The translations under genes and the position numbers were made by a program. Of a stretch of DNA of 59,694 bases, positions 49,509 to 57,527 are shown piece after piece (position 1 is the first letter of the stretch; each line of letters opens with the position of its first letter). The stretch spans positions 1-59,694 of the forward strand of contig NZ_LLXZ01000187.1 in NCBI RefSeq assembly GCF_001440395.1. The letters are read 5' to 3'. This stretch comes from Bradyrhizobium jicamae (GTDB taxonomy: Bacteria; Pseudomonadota; Alphaproteobacteria; Rhizobiales; Xanthobacteraceae). The notes below the pieces were generated by a model that saw only the letters and a program-made list of their open reading frames with translations, was not told where the DNA came from and searched no databases.

Positions 49509-49904
49509 ATGGCTAACGTGGCAGTACATCTGGAAGCACAGCAACCTTCACTGCATGCCCATGTCCATGACGCCATTGCAGCTCCGCACGTGGAGGGGCA
49601 GCAGCACCCGATCAAGGTCTACCTTGTGGTCTGGGGATGGCTGTTCGTCCTCAGCGCATGCTCCTATCTCGTCGACTACTTTCACCTGCAAGGCTATCTC
49701 AGATGGTCGCTGATCCTGCTGTTCATGGTGTTGAAGGCCGGCCTGATCGTCGCCGTCTTCATGCACATGGCCTGGGAGCGGCTGGCTCTTGCCTATGCCA
49801 TCCTGCTGCCTCCAGTAGCGGTGCTGGTTTTCGTGGCCATCATGGTATTCGAATCCGAATACACGCACCTCATACGGGTGCTGTTCTTCGGGTCGCCGGC
49901 TTGA
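49509..49904 (+). CDS. Cytochrome c oxidase subunit IV (CtaF-like)
   Basis: 131 aa. His-rich N-tail (HLEAQQPSLHAHVHDAIAAPHVEGQQHP) then three helices (VVWGWLFVLSACSYLVDYF, WSLILLFMVLKAGLIVAVFMHMAWE, LPPVAVLVFVAIMVF). KAGLIVAVFMHMxWE is the signature of COX4_pro / CtaF-type small subunits. Last gene of the oxidase operon. The His-rich tail is a possible copper- or proton-binding segment (inference). Confidence 0.88.
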   Translation: MANVAVHLEAQQPSLHAHVHDAIAAPHVEGQQHPIKVYLVVWGWLFVLSACSYLVDYFHLQGYLRWSLILLFMVLKAGLIVAVFMHMAWERLALAYAILLPPVAVLVFVAIMVFESEYTHLIRVLFFGSPA

Positions 49905-49916
49905 ATAGCGTCGAAA

Positions 49917-51665
49917 CTACCCCTCGAATACATCGGCCGACGCGCGGCCGGCGCGAGCGACCAGCTTGTCGTCGGGCGCGGGCAGCGCCTTGCCGTTGTC
50001 GCGGAAGCGGTTGGTGATGGGATAGCGGCGGTCGCGGCCAAAATTCTTTTCGGTCACCTTGACGCCGGGTGCCGCCTGCCGGCGCTTGTATTCGGCGACG
50101 TTGAGGAGACGATCGATCCGCGTCACCACATCGGCCGGGAATCCGGCCGCGATGATCGTCGCCAGCGGCTCCTCGCGCTCCACCAGCCGCTCAAGGATGC
50201 CGTCCAGCATCTCGTAAGGCGGCAGCGAATCCTGGTCGGTCTGGTTCTCACGCAACTCGGCCGTCGGCGGCCGGATGATGATGTTGACCGGGATGACCTC
50301 GCCCGAGGGCCCGAGCGCGCCGTCCGGCTTCCACTCGTTGCGCAGGCTGGAGAGCCGGAACACTTCGGTCTTGTAGATGTCCTTGATCGGGTTGAAGCCG
50401 CCGTTCATGTCGCCATAGATGGTGGCGTAGCCGACCGACATTTCCGACTTGTTGCCGGTCGTGACCACCATCGCGCCGGTCTTGTTGGAAATCGCCATCA
50501 ACAGCGTGCCGCGGGTGCGCGCCTGCAAATTCTCTTCGGTGATGTCGCGCGGCAGGCCGGCAAACGGGCCGGACAGGATCTTTTCGAAGCCGTTCACGGC
50601 ATCGGCAATCGGCAGCACCTCGTAACTGAAACCGAGCGCTTTTGCCAACTTGGCCGCGTCATCCAGCGACACCTGCGCGGTGAAGCGGAACGGCAGCATC
50701 ACGCCGCGGACCTTATCGGCGCCGAGCGCATCGACCGCAATCGCCGCACACAGCGCGGAATCGATGCCACCGGAGACCCCGAGCAGCACGCCGGGAAAAC
50801 CGTTCTTGCGGACGTAGTCGCGCAGGCCGAGCACGCAGGCCGCGTAATCGCCCTTGTCGCCCTCGACCAGCGGCACCACGGGGCCCGAACAACGCCAGCC
50901 ATCGGCGCCCTTGGTCCAGCGCAGCGTGACGACGCTCTCCTCGAACGCCGGCAGTTGCGCCGCTACTGAAAGATCGGCGTTGAGCGCGAACGACGCCCCG
51001 TCGAACACCAGTTCGTCCTGCCCGCCGATCTGGTTGAGATAGACCAGCGGCAGCCCGCTCTCGGTGACGCGGGCGACTGCGATCGACAGCCGCAGATCGT
51101 TCTTGTCGCGCGCGTATGGCGAGCCGTTCGGCACCACCAGAATTTCCGCGCCGGTCTCGGCGAGGCATTCGACGACGTTTTCGTATTCTTCGGACTCTTC
51201 GAGCCAGATATCCTCGCAGATCGGGACGCCGACGCGGATGCCGCGGACAGTCACCGGGCCCGCGGCAGGCCCGCGCGCAAACAGGCGCTTCTCGTCGAAC
51301 ACGCCATAGTTCGGCAAGTTGGCCTTGAAGCGAAGCGCGGCGATGCGGCCCTGATCGAGCAGTGCGCAGGCATTATAGAGTTTGCCGTCCTCGACCCAGG
51401 GGGTGCCGATCAGCACTGCCGGGCCGCCGCCTGCAGTCTCGCGCGCCAGTTCCTCGACGGCGGCGCGGCAGGCGGCCTGGAGCGCCGGTTTCAGCACCAG
51501 ATCTTCCGGCGGATAGCCGCAGATGAACAGTTCAGGCAGCACCATGAGGTCGGCGCCATCGGCTTTGGCCTTGTCACGTGCGGCGCGCGCCTTGGCGGCA
51601 TTGCCCGGGATATCGCCGACCGTCGGATTCAACTGCGCCAGCGTGATCGTAAAGGTGTCGGTCAT
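49917..51665 (-). CDS. nadE: NAD+ synthase, glutamine-hydrolysing
   Basis: 582 aa from the ATG at 51665; an upstream extension is low quality. N-terminal nitrilase-type glutaminase (~1-270) with the Glu-Lys-Cys triad in LMVLPELFICGYP, RFKANLPNYGVFDEKR and VGVPICEDIW. C-terminal synthetase with GVSGGIDSALCAAIAVDAL (PP-loop SGGxDS) and TTGNKSEMSVGYATIYGDMNGG. It makes NAD from deamido-NAD using glutamine. Monocistronic, converging with the oxidase operon 12 bp away. Confidence 0.96.
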   Translation of the reverse strand: MTDTFTITLAQLNPTVGDIPGNAAKARAARDKAKADGADLMVLPELFICGYPPEDLVLKPALQAACRAAVEELARETAGGGPAVLIGTPWVEDGKLYNACALLDQGRIAALRFKANLPNYGVFDEKRLFARGPAAGPVTVRGIRVGVPICEDIWLEESEEYENVVECLAETGAEILVVPNGSPYARDKNDLRLSIAVARVTESGLPLVYLNQIGGQDELVFDGASFALNADLSVAAQLPAFEESVVTLRWTKGADGWRCSGPVVPLVEGDKGDYAACVLGLRDYVRKNGFPGVLLGVSGGIDSALCAAIAVDALGADKVRGVMLPFRFTAQVSLDDAAKLAKALGFSYEVLPIADAVNGFEKILSGPFAGLPRDITEENLQARTRGTLLMAISNKTGAMVVTTGNKSEMSVGYATIYGDMNGGFNPIKDIYKTEVFRLSSLRNEWKPDGALGPSGEVIPVNIIIRPPTAELRENQTDQDSLPPYEMLDGILERLVEREEPLATIIAAGFPADVVTRIDRLLNVAEYKRRQAAPGVKVTEKNFGRDRRYPITNRFRDNGKALPAPDDKLVARAGRASADVFEG

Positions 51666-51715
51666 GGGGCGATGGTGCCTTGCACAAGAGCAAACTGCAA
51701 TTGCTTGCTTTGATA

Positions 51716-51759
51716 GCGTTTTCGAGCGAAGTGGACACCGGTTCGCGTGAAGAAAACGC
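51716..51759. repeat. Rhizobial intergenic palindrome, type 2
   Basis: GCGTTTTC (51716-51723) and GAAAACGC (51752-51759) are perfect inverted arms, with AGCGAA/TTCGCG inside. The centre reads AAGTGGACACCGGTT, almost the same as the centre of the type 1 palindrome at 4070-4118. Sits upstream of nadE, in the gap to dgkA. I recognise it as a dispersed repeat of this order of bacteria. Confidence 0.85.
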
Positions 51760-51812
51760 GTCAAAACAAAAACTTAGATATGCGGTTCTGAGCTGGTGTC
51801 AGGACCGCAAAT

Positions 51813-52166
51813 CTAGAACGCGCCTATGCGTTCGGCGATGGCAAACAGCCAGAACGCCCCGACCATCAGCAGCGCGACGCCGACCGCCGCCGAACCCATG
51901 TCCTTGACCCGCCCGATCTGCGGATCGTGATCGGTGGTGAGCCGGTCGGCGAGCTTCTCGATGGCGGTATTGAGGATCTCGACCACCAGGACAAAGGCGA
52001 CTGCCGCGACTAGTTCCACGCGGCGCATGACGGTCGCGCCGACCAGCCAGGCCAGCGGCACCGACAGCGCCAGCGCGAACAGTTCCTCGCGGACGGCCTG
52101 CTCCGAGCGGATCGCAAAAGCGAGGCCGTTACGTGTGTTGATGGTGGCCCGCCAGAGTCGCAGCAA
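51813..52166 (-). CDS. dgkA: Diacylglycerol kinase
   Basis: 117 aa, three membrane helices. The DgkA motif EILNTAIEKLADRLTTDHDPQIGRVKDMGSAAV is complete (read in segments: EILNTAIEKLADR, GRVKDMGSAAV). It phosphorylates diacylglycerol to phosphatidic acid. The only start available is a TTG at 52166, one base away from the DAHP synthase stop, so its translation probably depends on coupling. A longer reading into aroG has no better start. Confidence 0.9.
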   Translation of the reverse strand: MLRLWRATINTRNGLAFAIRSEQAVREELFALALSVPLAWLVGATVMRRVELVAAVAFVLVVEILNTAIEKLADRLTTDHDPQIGRVKDMGSAAVGVALLMVGAFWLFAIAERIGAF

Positions 52167-52167
52167 G

Positions 52168-53556
52168 TCAGAGTCCCGCTGCGGCCGGCATCGGCTTTTC
52201 CTTGCCCGCCCGCTCTTGCTTGAGCAGCTCGGCGATCAGGAAGGCCATGTCGATCGATTGTTCGGCGTTGAGGCGGGGATCGCAGACCGTGTGATAGCGG
52301 TCGTTGAGGTCCTCGTCGGTGATGGCGCGGGCGCCGCCGATGCATTCGGTGACGTCCTGCCCGGTCATCTCCAGATGCACGCCGCCGGCATGGGTGCCTT
52401 CCGCCGCGTGGATGGCGAAGAACGACTTCACCTCCGACAGCACGCGGTCGAACGGCCGCGTCTTGTAGCCCGAGGTCGAGGTGATGGTGTTGCCGTGCAT
52501 CGGATCGCACGACCAGACCACGACCCGCCCTTCCCGCTGCACGGCGCGGATCAGCGGTGCGAGATGATCGCCGACCTTATCGGAGCCGAAGCGGTTGATC
52601 AGCGTCAGCCGTCCAGGCTCGTTATCGGGATTGAGGATGTCGATCAGCTTCAACAGCTCATCCGGCTTTAGCGACGGACCGCATTTCAGGCCGATCGGGT
52701 TCTTGATGCCGCGGAAATATTCGACATGGCCATGGTCGAGCTGGCGGGTGCGATCGCCGATCCAGATCATGTGGCCTGATGTGGCGTACCAATCGCCGGT
52801 GGTGGAATCGACCCGCGTCATCGCCTGCTCGTAGCCGAGCAAGAGCGCCTCGTGGCTGGTGTAGAAATCGGTGGCGCGCAGTTCGGGATGGCTTTCCAGA
52901 TCGAGGCCGCAGGCGCGCATGAAGTTCAGCGCGTCCGAGATGCGGTCCGCCAGTTCCTTGTAACGGCGCGACTGCGGGGAATCCTTCAGGAAGCCGAGCA
53001 TCCACTGATGCACGCTGCCGAGATTGGCAAAGCCGCCGGTCGCAAACGCGCGCAAGAGGTTCAGCGTCGCGGCCGACTGCCGGTAGGCCATCAATTGCCG
53101 CTGCGGATCGGGGATGCGCGCTTCGGGCGTGAACGCGATGTCGTTGATGATGTCGCCGCGGTAGCTCGGCAGCTCGACGCCGCCGACCTTTTCCGTGTTC
53201 GACGAGCGCGGTTTGGCGAACTGCCCGGCGATGCGGCCGACCTTCACCACCGGCAGCGCGCCGGCATAGGTCAGGACGACAGCCATCTGCAGCAGCACCC
53301 GGAAGAAGTCGCGGATGTTGTTGGCGCCATGCTCGGCAAAGCTCTCGGCGCAATCGCCGCCCTGCAGCAGGAACGCTTCACCGGCGGCAACGCGCGCCAG
53401 CGCCTTCTTCAGGCTGCGGGCTTCGCCGGCGAACACCAGCGGGGGGAACGTGGCGAGCTGCGCCTCGACATCGGCCAATGCCTTGGCATCGGGATAATCG
53501 GGGACCTGCAGCACCGGCCTGGTGCGCCAGCTATCGGGCGTCCACCGCTCGGACAT
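52168..53556 (-). CDS. aroG: 3-deoxy-7-phosphoheptulonate synthase, class II
   Basis: 462 aa plant-like / class II (AroA-II) DAHP synthase, the first shikimate step from PEP and erythrose-4-phosphate. Motifs: LLQGGDCAESFAEH (metal Cys), KVGRIAGQFAKPRS, FATGGFANLGSVHQWM, GHMIWIGDRTRQLDHGH, NPIGLKCGPSL, LTLINRFGSDKV, VVVWSCDPMHGNT, and HLEMTGQDVTECIGG. Length is normal. It leads the aroG-dgkA pair. Confidence 0.96.
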   Translation of the reverse strand: MSERWTPDSWRTRPVLQVPDYPDAKALADVEAQLATFPPLVFAGEARSLKKALARVAAGEAFLLQGGDCAESFAEHGANNIRDFFRVLLQMAVVLTYAGALPVVKVGRIAGQFAKPRSSNTEKVGGVELPSYRGDIINDIAFTPEARIPDPQRQLMAYRQSAATLNLLRAFATGGFANLGSVHQWMLGFLKDSPQSRRYKELADRISDALNFMRACGLDLESHPELRATDFYTSHEALLLGYEQAMTRVDSTTGDWYATSGHMIWIGDRTRQLDHGHVEYFRGIKNPIGLKCGPSLKPDELLKLIDILNPDNEPGRLTLINRFGSDKVGDHLAPLIRAVQREGRVVVWSCDPMHGNTITSTSGYKTRPFDRVLSEVKSFFAIHAAEGTHAGGVHLEMTGQDVTECIGGARAITDEDLNDRYHTVCDPRLNAEQSIDMAFLIAELLKQERAGKEKPMPAAAGL

Positions 53557-53727
53557 GACCTCAACTCCTGAGCAAAAACCGCAACTTACAAGCGATTGTG
53601 AAGGCCGCGTTATACACAGGCCTTTCGCTGACCGCTAGTTAGATTTCCGGTAGTCCGGACAAGCCCTTGCGGCAAAAGCCGATTTCGCTTTTGTTAATGG
53701 CCGCTCGCAACCTGAGGAGAAGAAGCA

Positions 53728-54630
53728 GTGGCCGAGCCGGGGCTGGACGACGTTTTTAGCGACGACATCACCGTGCCCGCGACGGACGGATATCCCCTCG
53801 CCGCGACGCTGTTTCTGCCCCGCGGGGCCAAGCGCCAGGCGGTCCTGATCAATTCCGCGACCGCCGTCCCCCGCAAGCTTTACCGGGGCTTTGCCAGCTA
53901 CCTCGCCAACCGCGGCTGCGCGGTTCTGACCTACGACTACCGCGGCACCGGCGATAGCTGGCAGAAAGCGACCGGCACCATCAGGCCGAAATCGCTGGTC
54001 GGCTTCAAGGCCTCGATGTCGGACTGGGCGGCCCATGACATCACCGCCGCGGTGGCCTGGATGCGCCAGCGTTACAAGGCGCTGCCGTTCGCCTATGTCG
54101 GACATTCCTTCGGCGGCCAGGCGCTCGGCCTATTGCCGAACAATTCGGAAATTTCGCGCGCGCTGTTCGTCGCCGCGCAGGCCGGCTATTGGAAACTGAT
54201 GGCCTCGCCCGAGCGCTACCGCGTCTACGCCATGCTGAATTTTGTAGGCTCGCCCCTCACCCGCGCGCTCGGCTACATGCCGGGCAAGGCCGGCCTCGGC
54301 ATGGACCTGCCGAAGGATGCCTTCCTGCAATGGGTCGGCTGGGTGATGAGCCCGCGCTACCTGTTCGACGATGCCAGGCTCGATGCCTTGCAGAATTTTC
54401 CGAACTACAGGGGGGCGTTGCGCGCGCTCTGCATGTCCGACGATCCCTGGGCGACGCGGCCCGCGGTGGAGCTGTTGTGCTCGGGGTTTACCTCGATCAA
54501 GCCCGAGATCATCACGGTGAGACCGGCGGATGCCGGCACCGGCAAGATCGGGCATCTCGGCTTTTTCCGGCCGCAGCATCGCTACACGCTGTGGCGCGAG
54601 GCCGCGGAATGGATTGAGGCGGGCGAATAG
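53728..54630 (+). CDS. Alpha/beta hydrolase
   Basis: 300 aa, GTG start at 53728 with GAGGAGAAG upstream. Alpha/beta-hydrolase fold of the serine aminopeptidase-like (Hydrolase_4) group: TATLFLPRG-like opening, GCAVLTYDYRGTGDS (oxyanion strand) and the nucleophile elbow VGHSFGGQALG with Ser127. Acid is probably in the late third and base His in GHLGFF or nearby QHRYTLW. Substrate unknown. Monocistronic. Confidence 0.85.
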   Translation: MAEPGLDDVFSDDITVPATDGYPLAATLFLPRGAKRQAVLINSATAVPRKLYRGFASYLANRGCAVLTYDYRGTGDSWQKATGTIRPKSLVGFKASMSDWAAHDITAAVAWMRQRYKALPFAYVGHSFGGQALGLLPNNSEISRALFVAAQAGYWKLMASPERYRVYAMLNFVGSPLTRALGYMPGKAGLGMDLPKDAFLQWVGWVMSPRYLFDDARLDALQNFPNYRGALRALCMSDDPWATRPAVELLCSGFTSIKPEIITVRPADAGTGKIGHLGFFRPQHRYTLWREAAEWIEAGE

Positions 54631-54766
54631 CTGCCATCGCGTGAGGACGGTTGTTGTCGACATGCTCAACCGTAGGATGAGCTGGCGGGAACACGGCGCC
54701 AGCCCCACCGTTGTCGCGCCGGGGCCTGCCTCCATCACTACTGACATTTTCGGGAAGGAACTGCCG

Positions 54767-55093
54767 ATGCCAACCCAGCCGACCATCGCGCGCATCTGGC
54801 GCGGCCGGACACGGCCCGACGTCGCGGAGAGCTATGAAGCCTATATCAAGGCCGAAGGAATGCCCCCGCTGGAGAAGACCGCGCTTGGCGTGCAGCTATT
54901 CCGGGAGGATCGCGAGCACGAGAGCTGGTTCACGACCATTTCCTATTGGCCGGACCTCAAGTCGATGACCGCCTTCACCAAGGGCGAGCCGACCAAGGTT
55001 CATCATCTCGCGCGCGATGCGGAGTTCCTGATCGAGCTGCCGGAATTCATCCAGATCCATCGGATCCTCGTCGACCGCCAGGGCCTGCGCTGA
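54767..55093 (+). CDS. Small ABM-like (antibiotic biosynthesis monooxygenase-type) protein
   Basis: 108 aa from the ATG at 54767 with GGGAAGGAA upstream; an earlier in-frame start gives a non-conserved Arg/Ser-rich extension. A dimeric alpha+beta barrel is suggested by IARIWRGRTRPDVAESYEAYIKAEG, GVQLFREDREHESWFTTISYWPDLKSMTAF and EFLIELPEFIQIHRIL. Such proteins are often small oxygenases or heme-binding. Function unknown. Confidence 0.75.
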   Translation: MPTQPTIARIWRGRTRPDVAESYEAYIKAEGMPPLEKTALGVQLFREDREHESWFTTISYWPDLKSMTAFTKGEPTKVHHLARDAEFLIELPEFIQIHRILVDRQGLR

Positions 55094-55253
55094 ATTGGAA
55101 GGCCCTACGACAGCGCGACGCAATCGATCTCGATGTCGATGTCGAATGGCGCGAACCATTCGGGCACGCAAACGAAGATGCGCGCAATTTTACATCGGCA
55201 TGCTTCGATCAAGTGATGTCGAGATCAGGGCGATCGTCGGACCCGCCGAAACG

Positions 55254-56159
55254 TCAGGTCCGTTCGAAGGCCGACCAGATCGCTTCGACCGCCTTGCTCT
55301 GGCGCGCCACGGGGCGAAACAGGCGGATCTCGATCGGTATCTGGAATTCGACGTTGCCGGCTTCAACCAACAGTCCGGCCGAGATGTCCTCTTCCGCCAG
55401 CGTCCGGGGCAGCCATGCTACGCCATCCCCCGCGCGGGCCATCGACAGCAGCGTCGCGGCAAGATGCGACGTAAAGACCGTCTCAAGCGCGAAGGGACGG
55501 TCCTTCGCGCCCCATTGAGCTGCGACGATCCGGCCCAGCCCTGATTGCGCGCCGTAGGCAAGGTATTTCACCGGCTCACCGCGACGAAGCCGCCACCGCG
55601 CAACCCCGTTTGCGGCAGGCGCGCTCAGCGGAAGCAGCGTGTCGGCGCCGACCACGATGCTCTTGAACTGGCCGGATCCGATCCGGCTGCTCATGTTCCT
55701 GTGGTGATGACAAAGCAGAAACTGCACGTCGCCCCGCAACATCATCTGCTCGCACGCCCGCATGCTGTCGGAGATCAAATTGAGGTTTCCGAGCGCCAGA
55801 ACCCTGTCATTGCTGCGGATCCATTTCGGGAAGAACGTGAACGAAAGCGCATGCGTCGCCGCGATCGACAACGGCCTGATGCCCCGGCCGGAAACCTCGA
55901 GCGTGTCGCGGCGCAGCTGGTGCAGGGCCCGGGTCAGGACCTCCGCCTGATCGTGAAAATGCTCGCCTGCCGGCGTGAGCGCGACCCCGTGTGTCGTGCG
56001 GGTGAACAGGGCCGCGCCGACCCATCCCTCAAGCGCGCGAATCCTGCGGCTGAAGGCCGGCTGGGTGACATGGCGCAGTTCCGCCGCCCTGGAAAAATTC
56101 AGAGTTTCCGCGAGCGCCAGATAATCCTCAAACCAGATCAGCTCCATTGGTAATGCCAT
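55254..56159 (-). CDS. LysR-type transcriptional regulator
   Basis: 301 aa (or four fewer from ATG 56147). Winged-helix N-terminus: FEDYLALAETLNFSRAAELRHVTQPAFSRRIRALE, then TRTTHGVALTPAGEHF. The substrate-binding domain follows. It is divergent from the D-tartrate dehydratase with a 177-bp shared region that holds two inverted repeats, so it is the likely regulator of tarD, responding to tartrate or a similar acid (inference). Confidence 0.92.
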   Translation of the reverse strand: MALPMELIWFEDYLALAETLNFSRAAELRHVTQPAFSRRIRALEGWVGAALFTRTTHGVALTPAGEHFHDQAEVLTRALHQLRRDTLEVSGRGIRPLSIAATHALSFTFFPKWIRSNDRVLALGNLNLISDSMRACEQMMLRGDVQFLLCHHHRNMSSRIGSGQFKSIVVGADTLLPLSAPAANGVARWRLRRGEPVKYLAYGAQSGLGRIVAAQWGAKDRPFALETVFTSHLAATLLSMARAGDGVAWLPRTLAEEDISAGLLVEAGNVEFQIPIEIRLFRPVARQSKAVEAIWSAFERT

Positions 56160-56255
56160 ATCAACATAACCAATTGCGCGAATAGCATTGGCCCGGCGCG
56201 AAATCCAGCGCTAACGATCCTTGAACCAGAGCAATAACCAACACCCCATCGTTAG
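56146..56255. promoter_or_regulatory. Candidate LysR operator(s) in the tarD divergent region
   Basis: ATTGGT (56146-56151) and ACCAAT (56169-56174) are perfect inverted arms over the regulator start, with 17 bp between. CTAACGAT (56211-56218) and ATCGTTAG (56248-56255) are perfect inverted arms 29 bp apart. LysR sites are often inverted repeats in such regions. Neither has been tested; they are candidates only. Confidence 0.4.
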
Positions 56256-56336
56256 ATTGCTGCTGATGCAGACGCCTTCGCTACTGTCGTTTCCGGCATA
56301 GCGAAAGCGATCCGAGAGCCACACGGAAGGAATGCC

Positions 56337-57500
56337 ATGCGTATTGTCGACGTCGTCGAGATCACCAAGCCGATCGCCTCTCCGATCCGGAATGCCTACA
56401 TCGACTTTTCGAAGATGACAGCGAGCCTCGTCGCCGTCGTGACGGATGTCATGCGCGACGGCCGCCGCGTGGTTGGCTACGGCTTCAATTCCAACGGCCG
56501 CTATGGTCAGGGCGGCCTGATCCGGGAACGCTTCCGCAATCGCATCATCGAGGCCGACCCCAAAGGCCTTCTCGACGACAGCGGCACCAATCTCGATCCA
56601 CATCGCATCTGGGCGGCGATGATGGCGAACGAGAAGCCCGGTGGACACGGCGAGCGTTCCGTCGCTGTCGGCACGCTCGACATGGCTGTCTGGGACGCGG
56701 TCGCGAAGATCGCGGGCAAGCCGCTGTTTCGCCTTCTCGCCGAAAAGAAGGGCCGCGAGGCCAATCCACGCGTCTTCGTGTATGCGGCAGGCGGCTACTA
56801 CTACCCGGGCAAGGACAATTCGGCGCTGCGAGCGGAAATGCGCGGCTATCTCAACCGCGGCTACAACGTGGTGAAGATGAAGATCGGCGGCGCCTCAATC
56901 GACGAAGATCGCGCACGGATCGAGGCCGTGCTGGAGGAAATCGGTTCGCAAGCGCGGCTTGCCGTCGATGCCAACGGGCGCTTCGATCTGGAGACCGCCA
57001 TCGCCTATGCAAAGATGCTGCGTGACTATCCGCTGTTCTGGTATGAGGAGGCCGGCGATCCCCTCGACTACGCGCTGCAGGCCGCGCTCGCGGAATTCTA
57101 TCCGGGCCCAATGGCGACGGGCGAGAATCTGTTCTCGCACCAGGATGCGCGCAACCTGCTCCGCTATGGCGGCATGCGGCCCGACCGGGACTGGCTGCAG
57201 TTCGATTGCGCGCTGTCGTACGGGCTTGTCGAATATCTCCGGACGCTCGATGTGCTGGCGCAGCAGGGCTGGTCACCGTCGCGCTGCATCCCCCATGGCG
57301 GGCACCAGATGTCGCTGAACATCGCAGCAGGCCTCGGCCTGGGCGGCAATGAGAGCTACCCGGACCTGTTTCAGCCCTATGGCGGCTTCCCCGACTCTGT
57401 TCGCGTCGAGGACGGCCACATCATCATGCCGGATCTGCCGGGCATCGGCTTCGAAGGCAAATCCGACCTGATCAAGGTCATGCGCGAACTGGCCGAGTAA
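56337..57500 (+). CDS. tarD: D-tartrate dehydratase (enolase superfamily, mandelate racemase subgroup)
   Basis: 387 aa. Matches the characterised B. japonicum D-tartrate dehydratase closely as I remember it. Active-site residues are all found: KMK (Lys180, Lys182), metal ligands Asp211 (AVDANG), Glu237 (WYEE) and Glu263 (TGENLF), and general acid/base His320 (IPHGGHQ). In the B. japonicum protein the same residues are numbered 184, 213, 239, 265 and 322, a constant +2 shift. Converts D-tartrate to oxaloacetate with Mg2+. Divergent LysR regulator; the CoA-transferase gene downstream converges. Confidence 0.93.
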   Translation: MRIVDVVEITKPIASPIRNAYIDFSKMTASLVAVVTDVMRDGRRVVGYGFNSNGRYGQGGLIRERFRNRIIEADPKGLLDDSGTNLDPHRIWAAMMANEKPGGHGERSVAVGTLDMAVWDAVAKIAGKPLFRLLAEKKGREANPRVFVYAAGGYYYPGKDNSALRAEMRGYLNRGYNVVKMKIGGASIDEDRARIEAVLEEIGSQARLAVDANGRFDLETAIAYAKMLRDYPLFWYEEAGDPLDYALQAALAEFYPGPMATGENLFSHQDARNLLRYGGMRPDRDWLQFDCALSYGLVEYLRTLDVLAQQGWSPSRCIPHGGHQMSLNIAAGLGLGGNESYPDLFQPYGGFPDSVRVEDGHIIMPDLPGIGFEGKSDLIKVMRELAE

Positions 57501-57527
57501 GGCCAGCATCGCTGGCTAGCGCGCAGT

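Noticed and set aside
57503..57517. Small hairpin after tarD
   Set aside because: GCCAGC/GCTGGC stem without a T-run; weak.
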